Origin: Flavobacterium salilacus subsp. salilacus
Lineage (GTDB): Bacteria; Bacteroidota; Bacteroidia; Flavobacteriales; Flavobacteriaceae
DNA: 64,000 nucleotides
Assembly (NCBI RefSeq): GCF_004634195.1
Contig: NZ_SKBP01000001.1
Coordinates: forward strand, 248,001-312,000
Direction: 5' to 3'
The first letter of the stretch is position 1. Each line of letters starts with the position of its first letter. Made by a program: the position numbers and the translations under genes. Positions 29,071-38,626 of this stretch are shown here, piece after piece. Below the pieces are notes generated by a model that was not told where the DNA came from, did not search any database, and saw nothing but the letters and a program-made list of their open reading frames with translations.

Positions 29071-30969
29071 TTAGTTTTTTACAAGTACCATTTTAGCATT
29101 ATCGTTGCGTGCTATTTTTTCTCTGAAAAGCCGGTAATTCTCATAATCAGCACTATCGTAAAGCCCGTTATTAATCATAAGCGAACGCTTATACAGTATT
29201 TCATTCGGGCTTACCACAACATACTCCGCTTTATACTCGCCAAACTTATCTGTAAGGGTTACATTATCCGGTTTTGCCTCTATGGCAAAGCCTTCAGGCA
29301 GTTTTATGCTTACCTCATCCACATCATAAAATCCGGTCCTTATCTCCATAGGCATTTTCCTGTCTCGGTAACGTTGTGGTATGAGAGAGGATTGGTTAAA
29401 AGCATTTACTGCAAATATTATTCTGTTACCGCTCCTATTTCCATAACCTCCGGCTTCGATACTAATATCCTCTATAAACTCTTGGGTATCAAGTTCATTT
29501 TTAAGCTCTGTTTTTTTCAGTTTCAGATTATTAATATTACTGAATCGGTTTTTGTATATCCTGTCTAAATCATCAGGAGAGGCAGTTGCATAGCTATATT
29601 TATCATCATATTGTAAGCCTGCCGATGTGATTTTTATACTCCCTATAATGGCACCATCGGGTGTTAGGGTATATTCTCCTTTAGCAAATTGTGTATTCTT
29701 TTTTGTGTTATATACTGAGGTTCGAACTAAACAACTTTTTTCGGGCTTTACCAAAAGAGCCGTCCTGTCATCTGTAAAATCGCCCTGAAAACCAAATGGC
29801 AGTTGCTGGCTGGTACACTCCAGCCATACCAATTCATTATTATCAGGTATGGCAAGTATAACATGATTACCCTGCATCGATACAAAGTCTTCCTTAATAT
29901 CACGCTTACCCCTGTCGCCGTATATTACTGCATAATAAGCTTCTACACCCGCAGCATGCAACAATGCTCTTGTATAATTAGTCAATGCTTTACAATCGCC
30001 ATAGCCCAGCCTGTCCACATCCTTAGCAAGCATAGGCTTCCAACCGCCAATACCAAGCTGAATACTTATATATCGGGTTTTGTTTTGCATATACTGATAA
30101 ATTATTTTGGCTTTTTCTAAAGGAGTATTTGCGCCTGCTGTCATTTCCTGTACTTTGGCAATAGTTTCTTTGGGCAACTCATCAGTACCTGTAAGAAGGT
30201 TATGATACATCCATGTCCCGAAAGATTCCCAGTTTAAAGCCTCGCCCTCTACCCCTTCAAGGTTAAAGGTGGTAAGACTAAAAAGTACATTGGGAAATAC
30301 TTTGTGTAAAGAGGGTGAGTAATCCTCATATCTATAAGCTGGCAGATTTTCTACAGTCAGTTGTATTGTATTGCCTTTCTTTTCTGTTTTTAAAACACCT
30401 TCATCAAAATTATAAGTTTTGTATTTAAAGCCTAAATCAGACGCACAAGTTATACTTATAGTTGCTTTTTCGGTACTGATATACCAGGCTTCTATAGGCA
30501 TCCATCGGGGTATAAAAGCGGTATTCGAAGTTTCTGTCTTACTGGTGTAAACTACTGTAAACGGGTAGTGTATAGGTGTATAATCAAGATATAGCAGCCT
30601 GTTGTCGGTTATTATAGAACCCTCAGAAATTGAACGTTCTTTAAAATCTTTTTTCTTGATTTTTTTAATTTCTTTACCAAAACTATCATAAACAACAGCC
30701 TCTATAGCCTTAATATGGGTTGAGTTATCAAAAAATTCAGCGGCATTAATATAATTCACGCCATGCTCATTAAGAACAGTAATTATTCTTTTCGTTTCAA
30801 TAGTCATTGACTTTTTGGAAGATATATTGATTATCTTTTCGTCAAAACGAATAACTGCATTTGCATTTTCCTTTAGTGTATCAGGGAGCGTTACTATCGA
30901 TACATTGTATTGAGCATAAAGGTTTTGTTGAGCTAAAAAGAAGAATAATAATGAAATTCTTAAAAACAT
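29071..30969 (-). CDS. DUF3857 protein with intact transglutaminase-like domain (copy 4)
   Basis: 632 residues, the first gene of the tandem set and the most diverged. Signal peptide (about 1-19), DUF3857 domain (about 45-240), transglutaminase core (about 285-400). Here the triad is present: Cys in GYGDCKALTNY, His in GNHVILA and an acidic residue in WLECTSQQ. It could therefore catalyse a protease- or transglutaminase-type reaction in the envelope. The other three copies may be non-catalytic partners (inference). Promoter upstream is not obvious. Confidence 0.86.
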   Translation of the reverse strand: MFLRISLLFFFLAQQNLYAQYNVSIVTLPDTLKENANAVIRFDEKIINISSKKSMTIETKRIITVLNEHGVNYINAAEFFDNSTHIKAIEAVVYDSFGKEIKKIKKKDFKERSISEGSIITDNRLLYLDYTPIHYPFTVVYTSKTETSNTAFIPRWMPIEAWYISTEKATISITCASDLGFKYKTYNFDEGVLKTEKKGNTIQLTVENLPAYRYEDYSPSLHKVFPNVLFSLTTFNLEGVEGEALNWESFGTWMYHNLLTGTDELPKETIAKVQEMTAGANTPLEKAKIIYQYMQNKTRYISIQLGIGGWKPMLAKDVDRLGYGDCKALTNYTRALLHAAGVEAYYAVIYGDRGKRDIKEDFVSMQGNHVILAIPDNNELVWLECTSQQLPFGFQGDFTDDRTALLVKPEKSCLVRTSVYNTKKNTQFAKGEYTLTPDGAIIGSIKITSAGLQYDDKYSYATASPDDLDRIYKNRFSNINNLKLKKTELKNELDTQEFIEDISIEAGGYGNRSGNRIIFAVNAFNQSSLIPQRYRDRKMPMEIRTGFYDVDEVSIKLPEGFAIEAKPDNVTLTDKFGEYKAEYVVVSPNEILYKRSLMINNGLYDSADYENYRLFREKIARNDNAKMVLVKN

Positions 30970-31018
30970 GTTAATATTTTTTTGTCAAAAATAACCGAAT
31001 TTATAAAACCTCAAAATT

Positions 31019-31471
31019 TTATTCTCTGTTTTTACTATCTATTAATATTGTAACGGGACCATCGTTTACTAATGCTACTTTCATATCAGCACCAAATTGT
31101 CCTGTTTGTATCTTTTTACCTAAGTCTTTTTCCAGTACCGTTATAAAGTTTTCATATAGCGGTATGGCAACCTCAGGTTTTGCAGCTTTTATGTAGGATG
31201 GGCGATTGCCTTTTTTTGTAGCAGCGTGTAGTGTAAACTGGCTAACCACAATAATATCGCCACCTATATCCTGAATCGAGCGATTCATTACACCGTTTTC
31301 ATCGCCAAATATTCTGAGTTTATTAATTTTTCCTGTAAGCCACATACTATCCTCTTCCGTATCGGCATCCTCAATACCCAGCAGGATAAGCAACCCTTTA
31401 TCTATAACGGCTACTTTACTGCCTGCTATAGTTACCGATGCTTCGCTTACTCGTTGCAGTACCACCCTCAT
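31019..31471 (-). CDS. dtd: D-aminoacyl-tRNA deacylase
   Basis: 150 residues, standard DTD length. It hydrolyses D-aminoacyl-tRNA (and Gly-tRNA-Ala), protecting translation. The hallmark motifs are SQFTLHAATKKGNRPSY (about residue 78-94) and the Gly-cisPro region NDGPVTILID (about 136). Its start directly abuts the rsgA stop, so the two genes form an operon. Confidence 0.96.
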   Translation of the reverse strand: MRVVLQRVSEASVTIAGSKVAVIDKGLLILLGIEDADTEEDSMWLTGKINKLRIFGDENGVMNRSIQDIGGDIIVVSQFTLHAATKKGNRPSYIKAAKPEVAIPLYENFITVLEKDLGKKIQTGQFGADMKVALVNDGPVTILIDSKNRE

Positions 31472-32437
31472 TTACTCTTCATTGTTTTTACCATCACCAT
31501 AAATATCGGTGCGGTAGTTGTCGTCATCGCCTTCCAGCATTTGCAGGTAACTGCGGTAACGCGACCATGCAATTTTATCTTCGTCAAGCGCATCTTTAAC
31601 GGCACAATGCGGTTCTTCTTTATGCAGGCAGTTATTAAACTTACATTGGTCTTTCAAGGCAAAAAATTCAGGAAAGTAGTCGCCTATTTCGCCTTTTTCC
31701 ATATCTACTATACCAAAACCGCGTATGCCGGGCGTATCTATAATTTTTGCTCCAAAATCAAGATCAAACATTTCGGCAAAGGTAGTGGTATGCTGCCCTT
31801 GGCTATGCTGTTCGGAAATTTGCTTGGTTTTTAGGTTAAGTGATGGCTGCAAAGCATTTACCAATGTAGATTTCCCTACACCTGAGTGACCGGAAAACAT
31901 ACTTACATTGTCCTTCATTTCATCCTTTAGCTTTTCAATACCTTTACCCTCAACAGCCGAAACTTTCAGGCAGGTATAGCCAATACGACCGTAGATATAT
32001 TGCAGGTAGAGCTGCTCATCTTCAATTTCCCTGTCAAAAGTATCTATTTTGTTAAATACAAGTATTGCTTCTATGCCATATGCCTCGGCGGTGACCAAAA
32101 AACGATCTATAAAACTTGTGGTTGTGGGCGGATTATTGATAGTAACCAAAAGAAAAAGCTTATCGATATTAGAAGCGATAATGTGTACTTGTTTAGACAG
32201 GTTTACCGATTTGCGTATAATGTAGTTCTTACGCTCGTGTATAGTGGTAATAACAGCATCAACAGCATCGCCGGTTTCCTCAATTTCAAAATCTACCACA
32301 TCGCCTACCGCAACCGGATTGGTACTCTTAATACCCTGAATACGGAATTTACCTTTTATACGGCATTCATAAAAAGTACCGTCATCGGCTTTTACGTTGT
32401 ACCAGCTTCCTGTAGATTTATATACGAGTCCTGTCAT
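31472..32437 (-). CDS. rsgA: ribosome small subunit-dependent GTPase A
   Basis: 321 residues. N-terminal OB-fold (about 1-75), circularly permuted GTPase domain with NKID (G4) before GHSGVGKSTLVN (G1) and IIDTPGIRGFG (G3), and a C-terminal zinc finger (CKFNNCLHKEEPHC, about residue 265-278). RsgA matures the 30S subunit. The permuted motif order is diagnostic. It is followed without gap by dtd. Confidence 0.96.
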   Translation of the reverse strand: MTGLVYKSTGSWYNVKADDGTFYECRIKGKFRIQGIKSTNPVAVGDVVDFEIEETGDAVDAVITTIHERKNYIIRKSVNLSKQVHIIASNIDKLFLLVTINNPPTTTSFIDRFLVTAEAYGIEAILVFNKIDTFDREIEDEQLYLQYIYGRIGYTCLKVSAVEGKGIEKLKDEMKDNVSMFSGHSGVGKSTLVNALQPSLNLKTKQISEQHSQGQHTTTFAEMFDLDFGAKIIDTPGIRGFGIVDMEKGEIGDYFPEFFALKDQCKFNNCLHKEEPHCAVKDALDEDKIAWSRYRSYLQMLEGDDDNYRTDIYGDGKNNEE

Positions 32438-32481
32438 AGCGACAAAGATAAGCAGTTTATGTAATAACTGACTACCATAAA

Positions 32482-33582
32482 CTAAGTAGTAACATCATCA
32501 CTACTATTAATAATCTTTTCCTGATGCCCTATGCTTTCCTGATGTATGGCTTTAAAAAGCCGGTCTATAAATTCCTCCGTAAGTCCTCTTTCAGTTCCTA
32601 TAGCCATCATACGTTTGCGTACCTCATTCCAGCGTTTATTTTGCAACACCGCTACGTTATTCTCTTTTTTTAATGCTCCTATATCTTCGGCAATTTGCAT
32701 GCGTTTGCCTAAAGCTTCCATCATTTTTGCATCATATTCATCTATACGAAGCCTCAAGTTTTGTAACCTGTCATTAAACTCGCTTGTTTCATCGGTTGGT
32801 TTACGCAGTATAAGGTTTTGCAGTATCTCTTTCAGCATGTCAGGAGTTACCTGCTGTGCGGCATCGCTCCATGCTTTATCAGGATTATTATGCGTTTCTA
32901 TCATCAACCCATTATAATTCAGGTTAAGTGCCTGTTGCGATACTTGCTGTATCATATCGCGCCTGCCGGTAATGTGCGAAGGGTCGCATATAATAGGCAT
33001 ATCCGGAAAACGGTCATGCAGTTCAATCGGTATTTGCCATTCGGGTATGTTGCGGTATTTAGTTTTCTCGTAGGTAGAAAACCCCCGATGTATTACTCCC
33101 AGCTTGCGAATACCTGCATTATATATCCGTTCCACTCCGCCAAGCCATAAAGCAAGATCCGGGTTTACGGGGTTTTTTATCAGCACTATTTTATCTGTTC
33201 CTTGCAGTGCATCGGCTATTTCCTGTACTGCAAAAGGGTTTACGGTAGTACGCGCCCCTATCCACAACACATCAATATCATGCTCCAAAGCGAGTTTTAC
33301 ATGGCTGGCATTTGCCACTTCTACAGCCATTAGCAAACCTGTTTCGGCTTTGGCTTTTTGCAGCCACTCCAGCCCGATGGCTCCCACGCCTTCAAAACCT
33401 CCGGGGCGGGTGCGGGGTTTCCATATCCCAGCACGGTATATACTTACATCACTATCTTTAAGTTGCCTTGCTATATCCAACACCTGCTCTTCGGTCTCTG
33501 CACTGCAAGGTCCTGCTATTACCAATGGGTGCGACAGTTGTAGGTCGTCCAGCCACTGCCTCATTTCGCTGTTATTTTCCAT
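32482..33582 (-). CDS. bifunctional DAHP synthase / chorismate mutase (type II)
   Basis: 366 residues from the ATG at 33582 (MENNSEMRQW). The earlier ATG at 33591 lies only 7 bp from a -7-like element and would leave almost no leader. The N-terminal DAHP synthase (about 15-255) has VIAGPCSAETEEQ, YRAGIWKPRTRPGGFEG and IICDPSHITGR. The C-terminal chorismate mutase AroQ domain (about 270-355) starts LQNLRLRIDEYDAKM. It catalyses the first step of aromatic synthesis and the prephenate branch, with the fused mutase likely acting as an allosteric sensor. Confidence 0.94.
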   Translation of the reverse strand: MENNSEMRQWLDDLQLSHPLVIAGPCSAETEEQVLDIARQLKDSDVSIYRAGIWKPRTRPGGFEGVGAIGLEWLQKAKAETGLLMAVEVANASHVKLALEHDIDVLWIGARTTVNPFAVQEIADALQGTDKIVLIKNPVNPDLALWLGGVERIYNAGIRKLGVIHRGFSTYEKTKYRNIPEWQIPIELHDRFPDMPIICDPSHITGRRDMIQQVSQQALNLNYNGLMIETHNNPDKAWSDAAQQVTPDMLKEILQNLILRKPTDETSEFNDRLQNLRLRIDEYDAKMMEALGKRMQIAEDIGALKKENNVAVLQNKRWNEVRKRMMAIGTERGLTEEFIDRLFKAIHQESIGHQEKIINSSDDVTT

Positions 33583-33598
33583 TTTCTGCATTATAAAA

Positions 33599-33606
33599 CA
33601 AATTTA
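33599..33606 (-). promoter_or_regulatory. -7-like element upstream of the DAHP synthase gene
   Basis: On the minus strand TAAATTTG, matching TAnnTTTG, 16 bp before the ATG at 33582. It supports the shorter start. No clear -33 TTG. Confidence 0.4.
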
Positions 33607-33653
33607 CTGCTTTTGTATTATAAATACAGAAAGTAACTTGTATTAAAAACGAG

Positions 33654-34598
33654 TTATTGGGCTACTTTCTTTTCAGGCAGCATTTTGTTTAACAGTTTTT
33701 CGAAAAGCGGTACAAACCATACAAACAGCAACACACCGCCAATATTGAACATCATGTGTGCATTAGCTACAAGGTGTTCTACATGCTCGCCGCTACCTGT
33801 TTTTTCTACCAGTTCTGTAAAGGGATAAAACAACAGCAGTCCTAAAATAATAGAAAGAATATTAAATAATAAGTGAAATAAACCCGTTTTTAATGCCTGC
33901 CTGCTACCATTTATGGTAGCCAGTAAGGTATCGCTGCATGTACCCAACTCTGCGCCCAGCATAATGGCTATACCTCCTGACAGACTGAGCAAACCTTTTT
34001 TTGCCAAGATAATAGCCATACCCATAGTGGCTGAAGACGATTGCACGACCAGCGTAATTAAAGCGCCCATTAAGGCTCCGAAAACCGGCGATTCTACACT
34101 TTTGAGCCACTCGGCAAAATAAGCCTCTTCACGTAAAGGCTCTACCGCTTTTTCCATCGTGAACAACCCGAAGAATAACACTCCGAAATATAATATAACT
34201 TTGCCAACACTATTCAATCGAACCGATTTTGAAATAAACAGTAATAAAAAACCTATAAGCAGTAAAACAGGAGAATATTTGCTCACATCCATAGCAATAA
34301 TCTGGCTACTGATGGTAGTACCGATATTAGCGCCCATAACTATTCCCATAGCCTGTTTAAAAGTAAGAGCTTTAGAATTTACCAGAATAATGGTTATTAT
34401 AATTACCGCAGAGGAAGAATCTACAATAGCAGTTATTACAGTTCCCGTAATTATACCTGAAAATATATTGGAAGTAAAACGTGCAATCCACTTTTTTACA
34501 TTATCGCCCACTACACTTAAAATAGCGTCGGAAAGACTAAATACGGCAAAAAGAAACAGAACTAACCCACCAATTACCGACAATATAATTTCAGTCAT
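33654..34598 (-). CDS. Na/Pi cotransporter family protein
   Basis: 314 residues, about eight hydrophobic helices. Two inverted-repeat Na_Pi_cotrans modules contain the QSSS-type motifs: VDSSSAVIIITII (about residue 62) and VQSSSATMGMAII (about 187). It would use a sodium gradient to move phosphate or a related anion. The C-terminal PhoU-like domain found in many bacterial homologues is absent, so this is a short version. A TACTTTTG box on the minus strand (34648-34655) may be its promoter. Confidence 0.85.
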   Translation of the reverse strand: MTEIILSVIGGLVLFLFAVFSLSDAILSVVGDNVKKWIARFTSNIFSGIITGTVITAIVDSSSAVIIITIILVNSKALTFKQAMGIVMGANIGTTISSQIIAMDVSKYSPVLLLIGFLLLFISKSVRLNSVGKVILYFGVLFFGLFTMEKAVEPLREEAYFAEWLKSVESPVFGALMGALITLVVQSSSATMGMAIILAKKGLLSLSGGIAIMLGAELGTCSDTLLATINGSRQALKTGLFHLLFNILSIILGLLLFYPFTELVEKTGSGEHVEHLVANAHMMFNIGGVLLFVWFVPLFEKLLNKMLPEKKVAQ

Positions 34599-34757
34599 AA
34601 AAAAGCGTTTTTATGTTATAATAAATGTTAAAAAAAGACCCTGCTGCCAAAAGTAATTATAAATCCCTGTTCCTGTATTAAGGCATTATTAAACCCACAC
34701 AGAGCAGCTTATAATTTATATAAAAAATGACAGGTGTTTTTTTAATGTTTTTCTTGT

Positions 34758-34765
34758 TACTTTTG
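34758..34765 (+). promoter_or_regulatory. -7 element of gldA promoter
   Basis: TACTTTTG matches TAnnTTTG, 17 bp upstream of the gldA start. -33 is weak. Confidence 0.5.
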
Positions 34766-34782
34766 CTTAAAACAAATAGGCT

Positions 34783-35685
34783 ATGTCAATAGAGGTTAAG
34801 GATATTTCTAAAAGTTATGGCGAGCAAAAAGCGCTCGACACTGTTTCATTTACCATAAAAAGGGGTGAAATTGTTGGTTTCTTGGGTCCGAACGGAGCGG
34901 GGAAATCTACACTAATGAAAATACTTACTACCTATCTTAATGCTGACGAAGGTACAGCTTTGGTAAACGGCAGTAGTGTAACCTCGCAGCAAAAAGAGGT
35001 ACAAAAATCAATAGGCTACCTGCCGGAACATAACCCTTTGTATCTTGACTTGTATGTGCGCGAATATCTTGCCTTTAATGCCGATGTATATAAAGTACCT
35101 AAAGCGCGTATTGAAGAAGTAATACAGCTTACAGGCTTAACCCCTGAAGCCAATAAAAAAATAGGGCAACTCTCTAAAGGGTATCGTCAGCGTGTGGGGC
35201 TTGCCACAGCACTGCTGCACGACCCCGAAGTACTGATACTGGATGAACCCACTACAGGGCTTGACCCTAACCAGCTTGTAGAAATACGGGAACTGATAAA
35301 AAACATTGGTAAAAATAAAACCGTATTCCTATCTACTCACATTATGCAGGAGGTAGAGGCTATTTGCGACAGGGTTATTATTATTAACAAAGGTAAAATT
35401 GTTGCTGACCGCAAAATAAACAGCCTCTCTGAAAATAAAGAACAAGTTATTGAGGTGGCTTTTGATTACAGAGTGGAAGAGCAGCTTATACAAAATATTC
35501 CGCACCTTGTTTCGTATAAAAATACTTTTGATTTTACCTGGGAACTTACTTTTTCTACTGATAAAGATATGCGTCCGTCAATCTTCGATTTTGCCCATGA
35601 TAATGGGTTAAAAACATTACAACTCAATCTGAAGAATAAAAATCTGGAAGCCGTATTCAGGGAAATGACTAAAAACGAGGATTAA
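34783..35685 (+). CDS. gldA: gliding motility ABC transporter ATP-binding protein GldA
   Basis: 300 residues. An ABC ATPase with Walker A GPNGAGKST (about residue 37), signature LSKGYRQRVG (about 134), Walker B VLILDEPTTGLDP (about 154) and the switch His in STHIMQEVEAICDRV. The C-terminal 80 residues are typical of GldA. With GldF and GldG it forms an ABC transporter needed for gliding in Flavobacterium. Neither partner gene is adjacent here, which is usual. It ends 2 bp from a convergent gene. Confidence 0.9.
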   Translation: MSIEVKDISKSYGEQKALDTVSFTIKRGEIVGFLGPNGAGKSTLMKILTTYLNADEGTALVNGSSVTSQQKEVQKSIGYLPEHNPLYLDLYVREYLAFNADVYKVPKARIEEVIQLTGLTPEANKKIGQLSKGYRQRVGLATALLHDPEVLILDEPTTGLDPNQLVEIRELIKNIGKNKTVFLSTHIMQEVEAICDRVIIINKGKIVADRKINSLSENKEQVIEVAFDYRVEEQLIQNIPHLVSYKNTFDFTWELTFSTDKDMRPSIFDFAHDNGLKTLQLNLKNKNLEAVFREMTKNED

Positions 35686-35687
35686 CT

Positions 35688-36437
35688 TTACTGATATACT
35701 ATATGCCCTGAGTACAGTTGTTCTACCACTACAACAGGCGGTTCGTTTTTCAGCACCAAGTTACCTGTGGAATAGATAGTACCTTTTACCTCCTGTTGCG
35801 GGTTTATAATGATATCGTTTGAGCTTCGCTGAAAAACTTCTGCTTTTTGGGCAATCAGCCCGCTGCCTTCAAATCGTGAATCGCCGTTATAAAACTTTAC
35901 AAAAAGCTCGTTTACTGCTCCGCTAATTTCATAATAGGAAAACTGGTCATCTTCAATCAGAAGATATTCGGTGTTTACTTCTAATTCGAAAGTACCTGAT
36001 GCTGTTTCGCTGAACAAACCAGACTGTATTGCCAGAGAAGGAAAAGTAAGGACTCCGTCAGATTTCACTGCGAACTGCGAAGCAGAGTATATTTTTTCGA
36101 GATGCGGTGTGGTTACATATACTGTAGTACTGTTATAGTCCCGTGTCCAGTTACAGTTGTTGCTGTTGGTAATGAATAACTCTCCCTCTATAACTTCCGC
36201 AGTGATATACTCTTTTAGGTTTTCTCCTGTATGTACTGTTACCCGTTGTTCTGTTCCTTCTTTTATAACCAGCTCGATACCCGCCGAAATATGAATTGCA
36301 TTAAAATCGGCAACAGCTATATCATATTGTACAGCATCGCCTGCTGTCCTGAAACATTCAAGAGCCGAGTCGCTGTTGCAGGCAGTTACCAACTGCAATG
36401 CGATAATTAAAAAAGTAAATCGTTGTATCACATTCAT
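35688..36437 (-). CDS. DUF2807 (head GIN domain) lipoprotein
   Basis: 249 residues. The N-terminus MNVIQRFTFLIIALQLVTAC ends in a lipobox (VTAC), so it is a predicted lipoprotein. The rest is a beta-helix-like DUF2807 domain with repeated short strands (FNAIHISAGIELVIKEG near residue 45 and YNGDSRFEGSGLIAQKAEV later). Function unknown; DUF2807 proteins are surface or periplasmic. It is 3 bp downstream of the acyloxyacyl hydrolase-like gene, so likely co-transcribed. Confidence 0.85.
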   Translation of the reverse strand: MNVIQRFTFLIIALQLVTACNSDSALECFRTAGDAVQYDIAVADFNAIHISAGIELVIKEGTEQRVTVHTGENLKEYITAEVIEGELFITNSNNCNWTRDYNSTTVYVTTPHLEKIYSASQFAVKSDGVLTFPSLAIQSGLFSETASGTFELEVNTEYLLIEDDQFSYYEISGAVNELFVKFYNGDSRFEGSGLIAQKAEVFQRSSNDIIINPQQEVKGTIYSTGNLVLKNEPPVVVVEQLYSGHIVYQ

Positions 36438-36440
36438 AAC

Positions 36441-37541
36441 TTATAGTCTTATGCCCATACTAAACTCTAACACTTCTGCTCTTGCAGCATGTGTTTTAAG
36501 GCTAATTCCGCCAAATATTTTTTTACCGAAATAATATTTCATGCCCACCCTTTGGTACAGGCTTCCTGTTGATTTAAAAGGTTCATATACATATACCCCT
36601 GCCTGTGCTTCGAGAGACAGGTTGTTTATAAACAATTCATGCCCCGCAAATACGCCTACTTTTCGGTAATCGGTGTCGGGATCTACATTTTCTTCGGGAA
36701 ACGCAACGGATTTAAACTCGATGTACCCCTCCAGGTATTTAGGCCAGAAAAAATCGACTCCCAACTGAAAGGCACTCTTTCTGCTCCATCGTTTGTCTGC
36801 ATAAAAAGACACGGCGTAGTAAGGATACTGCTCACCACCAATAACATTATTTTCGTTAACCCCGCCCCTAAAGGCTATGTTATATCGTATCGGTTCTTTA
36901 TACGGAATACTATCCTGATGCCTGGCTATGTAGGTACGGTTTTCATTTTTATCAAAAGTATAATTCAACCCCACATTTACCGCAAAGGTATTGGTACTGG
37001 TATTGGGCGATTTCATACTGGCATTACTATGATGGATAAAGGATAGTCCTGCCTGCACCCCAATCCCTTGCCATAAATCCTGCTTACTATAATTCAGCAT
37101 AAAGTAGGTAGTAGGCATAACGCTCGCGCCATAGGCATAGTTCCTAAAATTGGTTTCTTTGTCATACGGGTTGGTATTATAGGCTATCCCCTGCCCTATG
37201 CGAAAGACGAGGTTCCTCTTGAGGAAGTAAAAGTTATAATGCCCGTACAGCCCGTACATTTCGCCTAACGATTGATTTTTCATATCCTCATAATGAAATG
37301 AAAAACCCCAATCGGGATAATTGTATGCCGACTCCCATTCTTTTTCACCAAAAGTTTTTCGGTTAAAACTAATAACAACTCCCTCAGGATGTCCTGTAAT
37401 AAGGTGTTGTATCGACTTGCGGTGCGGGACTATATTGCCGTAAAAATAATTAGCATCAACGGTATATTTGCCTTCTGCCCCGCTTTGGGCAAAAAGTAAA
37501 AGGGGAAATAACAACAAAAAATAAAGTAATAAATGCCTCAT
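36441..37541 (-). CDS. acyloxyacyl hydrolase / lipid A deacylase (PagL-like)
   Basis: 366 residues with a signal peptide (about 1-18) and a beta-barrel-like pattern of alternating aromatic strands. The PagL-type catalytic motif FIHHSNASM (His and Ser, about residue 169-175) is present, typical of outer-membrane 3-O-deacylases of lipid A. It is longer than PagL (about 150 residues) but matches the long acyloxyacyl hydrolase family seen in Bacteroidota. It probably remodels lipid A at the outer membrane. The catalytic Glu was not assigned with certainty. Confidence 0.8.
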   Translation of the reverse strand: MRHLLLYFLLLFPLLLFAQSGAEGKYTVDANYFYGNIVPHRKSIQHLITGHPEGVVISFNRKTFGEKEWESAYNYPDWGFSFHYEDMKNQSLGEMYGLYGHYNFYFLKRNLVFRIGQGIAYNTNPYDKETNFRNYAYGASVMPTTYFMLNYSKQDLWQGIGVQAGLSFIHHSNASMKSPNTSTNTFAVNVGLNYTFDKNENRTYIARHQDSIPYKEPIRYNIAFRGGVNENNVIGGEQYPYYAVSFYADKRWSRKSAFQLGVDFFWPKYLEGYIEFKSVAFPEENVDPDTDYRKVGVFAGHELFINNLSLEAQAGVYVYEPFKSTGSLYQRVGMKYYFGKKIFGGISLKTHAARAEVLEFSMGIRL

Positions 37542-37572
37542 TTTACGGATTGAGGAGCAAATATAACAGAAT

Positions 37573-38529
37573 TTAAAAAACCGCCTTTGCCACTTCCTTT
37601 ATATTATCTGATTTTCCCATAGAATAATAATGTAATACGGGTATGCCTGCGGCAATCAGCTCTTTACTTTGCGCAATGCACCATGCTGCACCTACCTCTG
37701 TTACGGCTTCGTTATCCTTTGCTTTAACTACTTCCATAATTAAATCATCCGGTAAATCAACCTTAAAACGATGGGGTATCTGGTTGAGTTGTTTTTTGGT
37801 AGAAATAGGCTTTAACCCCGGAATAATGGGTACTGTAATGCCTTCGCTCCTGCATTTCGCTACAAAATCGAAGAACTTTTTGTTATCAAAAAACATTTGG
37901 GTTACTATATAGGTAGCTCCGTTTTTAATTTTCTTTTTCAGAAAATGAATGTCGCTGTCAAGGCTGGGGGCTTCCATGTGTTTTTCAGGATAGCCCGCCA
38001 CCCCGATGCAAAAATTGGTAGCCGAGGTATTTTGTAAATGATCGTCAAGATATATTCCTTTGTTAAGGTTTTCTATCTGCGTAACTAAATCGGTGGCATA
38101 GCAATTTCCCTCTTTTTCAGGTTTAAAATATATTTCGCTTTTTACGGCATCCCCACGAAGTGCCAGCACATTATCGATGCCTAAAAAATCCAAATCAATC
38201 AGGAAGTTTTCGGTATCTTCTTTAGTAAACCCGCCACACAATATATGCGGAATGGCATCTACTTTATACTTGTTTTGTATGGCTGCACAAATACCTACCG
38301 TACCGGGACGTTTTTTTACGATTCGTTTTTCCAGTAATCCGCTTGGCAGTTCCTTATATTCGTACTCTTCCCTGTGGTAGGTTACGTCTATAAAGGGTGG
38401 GTTGAATTCCATAAGCGGGTCGATACTATCAAAAATAGACTGTATGTTTTGCCCTTTTAATGGCGGTAATATCTCAAAGGAAAATAATGATTTTCCGTTT
38501 GCTTTTTCTATATGTTCGGTTACTTTCAT
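37573..38529 (-). CDS. metF: methylenetetrahydrofolate reductase
   Basis: 318 residues from the ATG at 38529 (MKVTEHIEKANG). An earlier in-frame ATG at 38571 would make the palindromic repeat code for the first 14 residues and is less likely. MetF reduces 5,10-methylene-THF to 5-methyl-THF for MetH. Motifs: FSFEILPPLKG, DVTYHREE, NVLALRGD (FAD loop) and VTQMFFDNKKFF. It follows metH by about 97 bp and shares its SAM-I riboswitch. Confidence 0.95.
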   Translation of the reverse strand: MKVTEHIEKANGKSLFSFEILPPLKGQNIQSIFDSIDPLMEFNPPFIDVTYHREEYEYKELPSGLLEKRIVKKRPGTVGICAAIQNKYKVDAIPHILCGGFTKEDTENFLIDLDFLGIDNVLALRGDAVKSEIYFKPEKEGNCYATDLVTQIENLNKGIYLDDHLQNTSATNFCIGVAGYPEKHMEAPSLDSDIHFLKKKIKNGATYIVTQMFFDNKKFFDFVAKCRSEGITVPIIPGLKPISTKKQLNQIPHRFKVDLPDDLIMEVVKAKDNEAVTEVGAAWCIAQSKELIAAGIPVLHYYSMGKSDNIKEVAKAVF

Positions 38530-38530
38530 A

Positions 38531-38560
38531 AGCCTCCCCAACCCCTCCAAAGGAGGGGAT
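38531..38560 (-). repeat. palindromic GC element R1, upstream of metF
   Basis: A 30-bp element with inner palindrome CCCCTCC/GGAGGGG (38542-38548 with 38552-38558). Except at its ends it is identical to the left arm of element R6 inside metH. It lies between metH and metF, just before the metF start codon, so it may influence metF translation. Confidence 0.8.
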
Positions 38561-38626
38561 TTTACGGGCAATTTATTTGTTACTATTTAATCTTTTCATT
38601 TCCTTTAGGAATTCCTCTTCGGTGGG

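Noticed and set aside
33380..33425. G/C-rich stretch in the DAHP synthase gene as an element of the same family
   Set aside because: It encodes the conserved active-site motif KPRTRPGGFEG and has no inverted arms.
37573..38571. Longer metF start at 38571
   Set aside because: The extra 14 residues would be encoded by palindromic element R1 and are not part of MetF; MKVTEHIEKANG at 38529 is the typical start.
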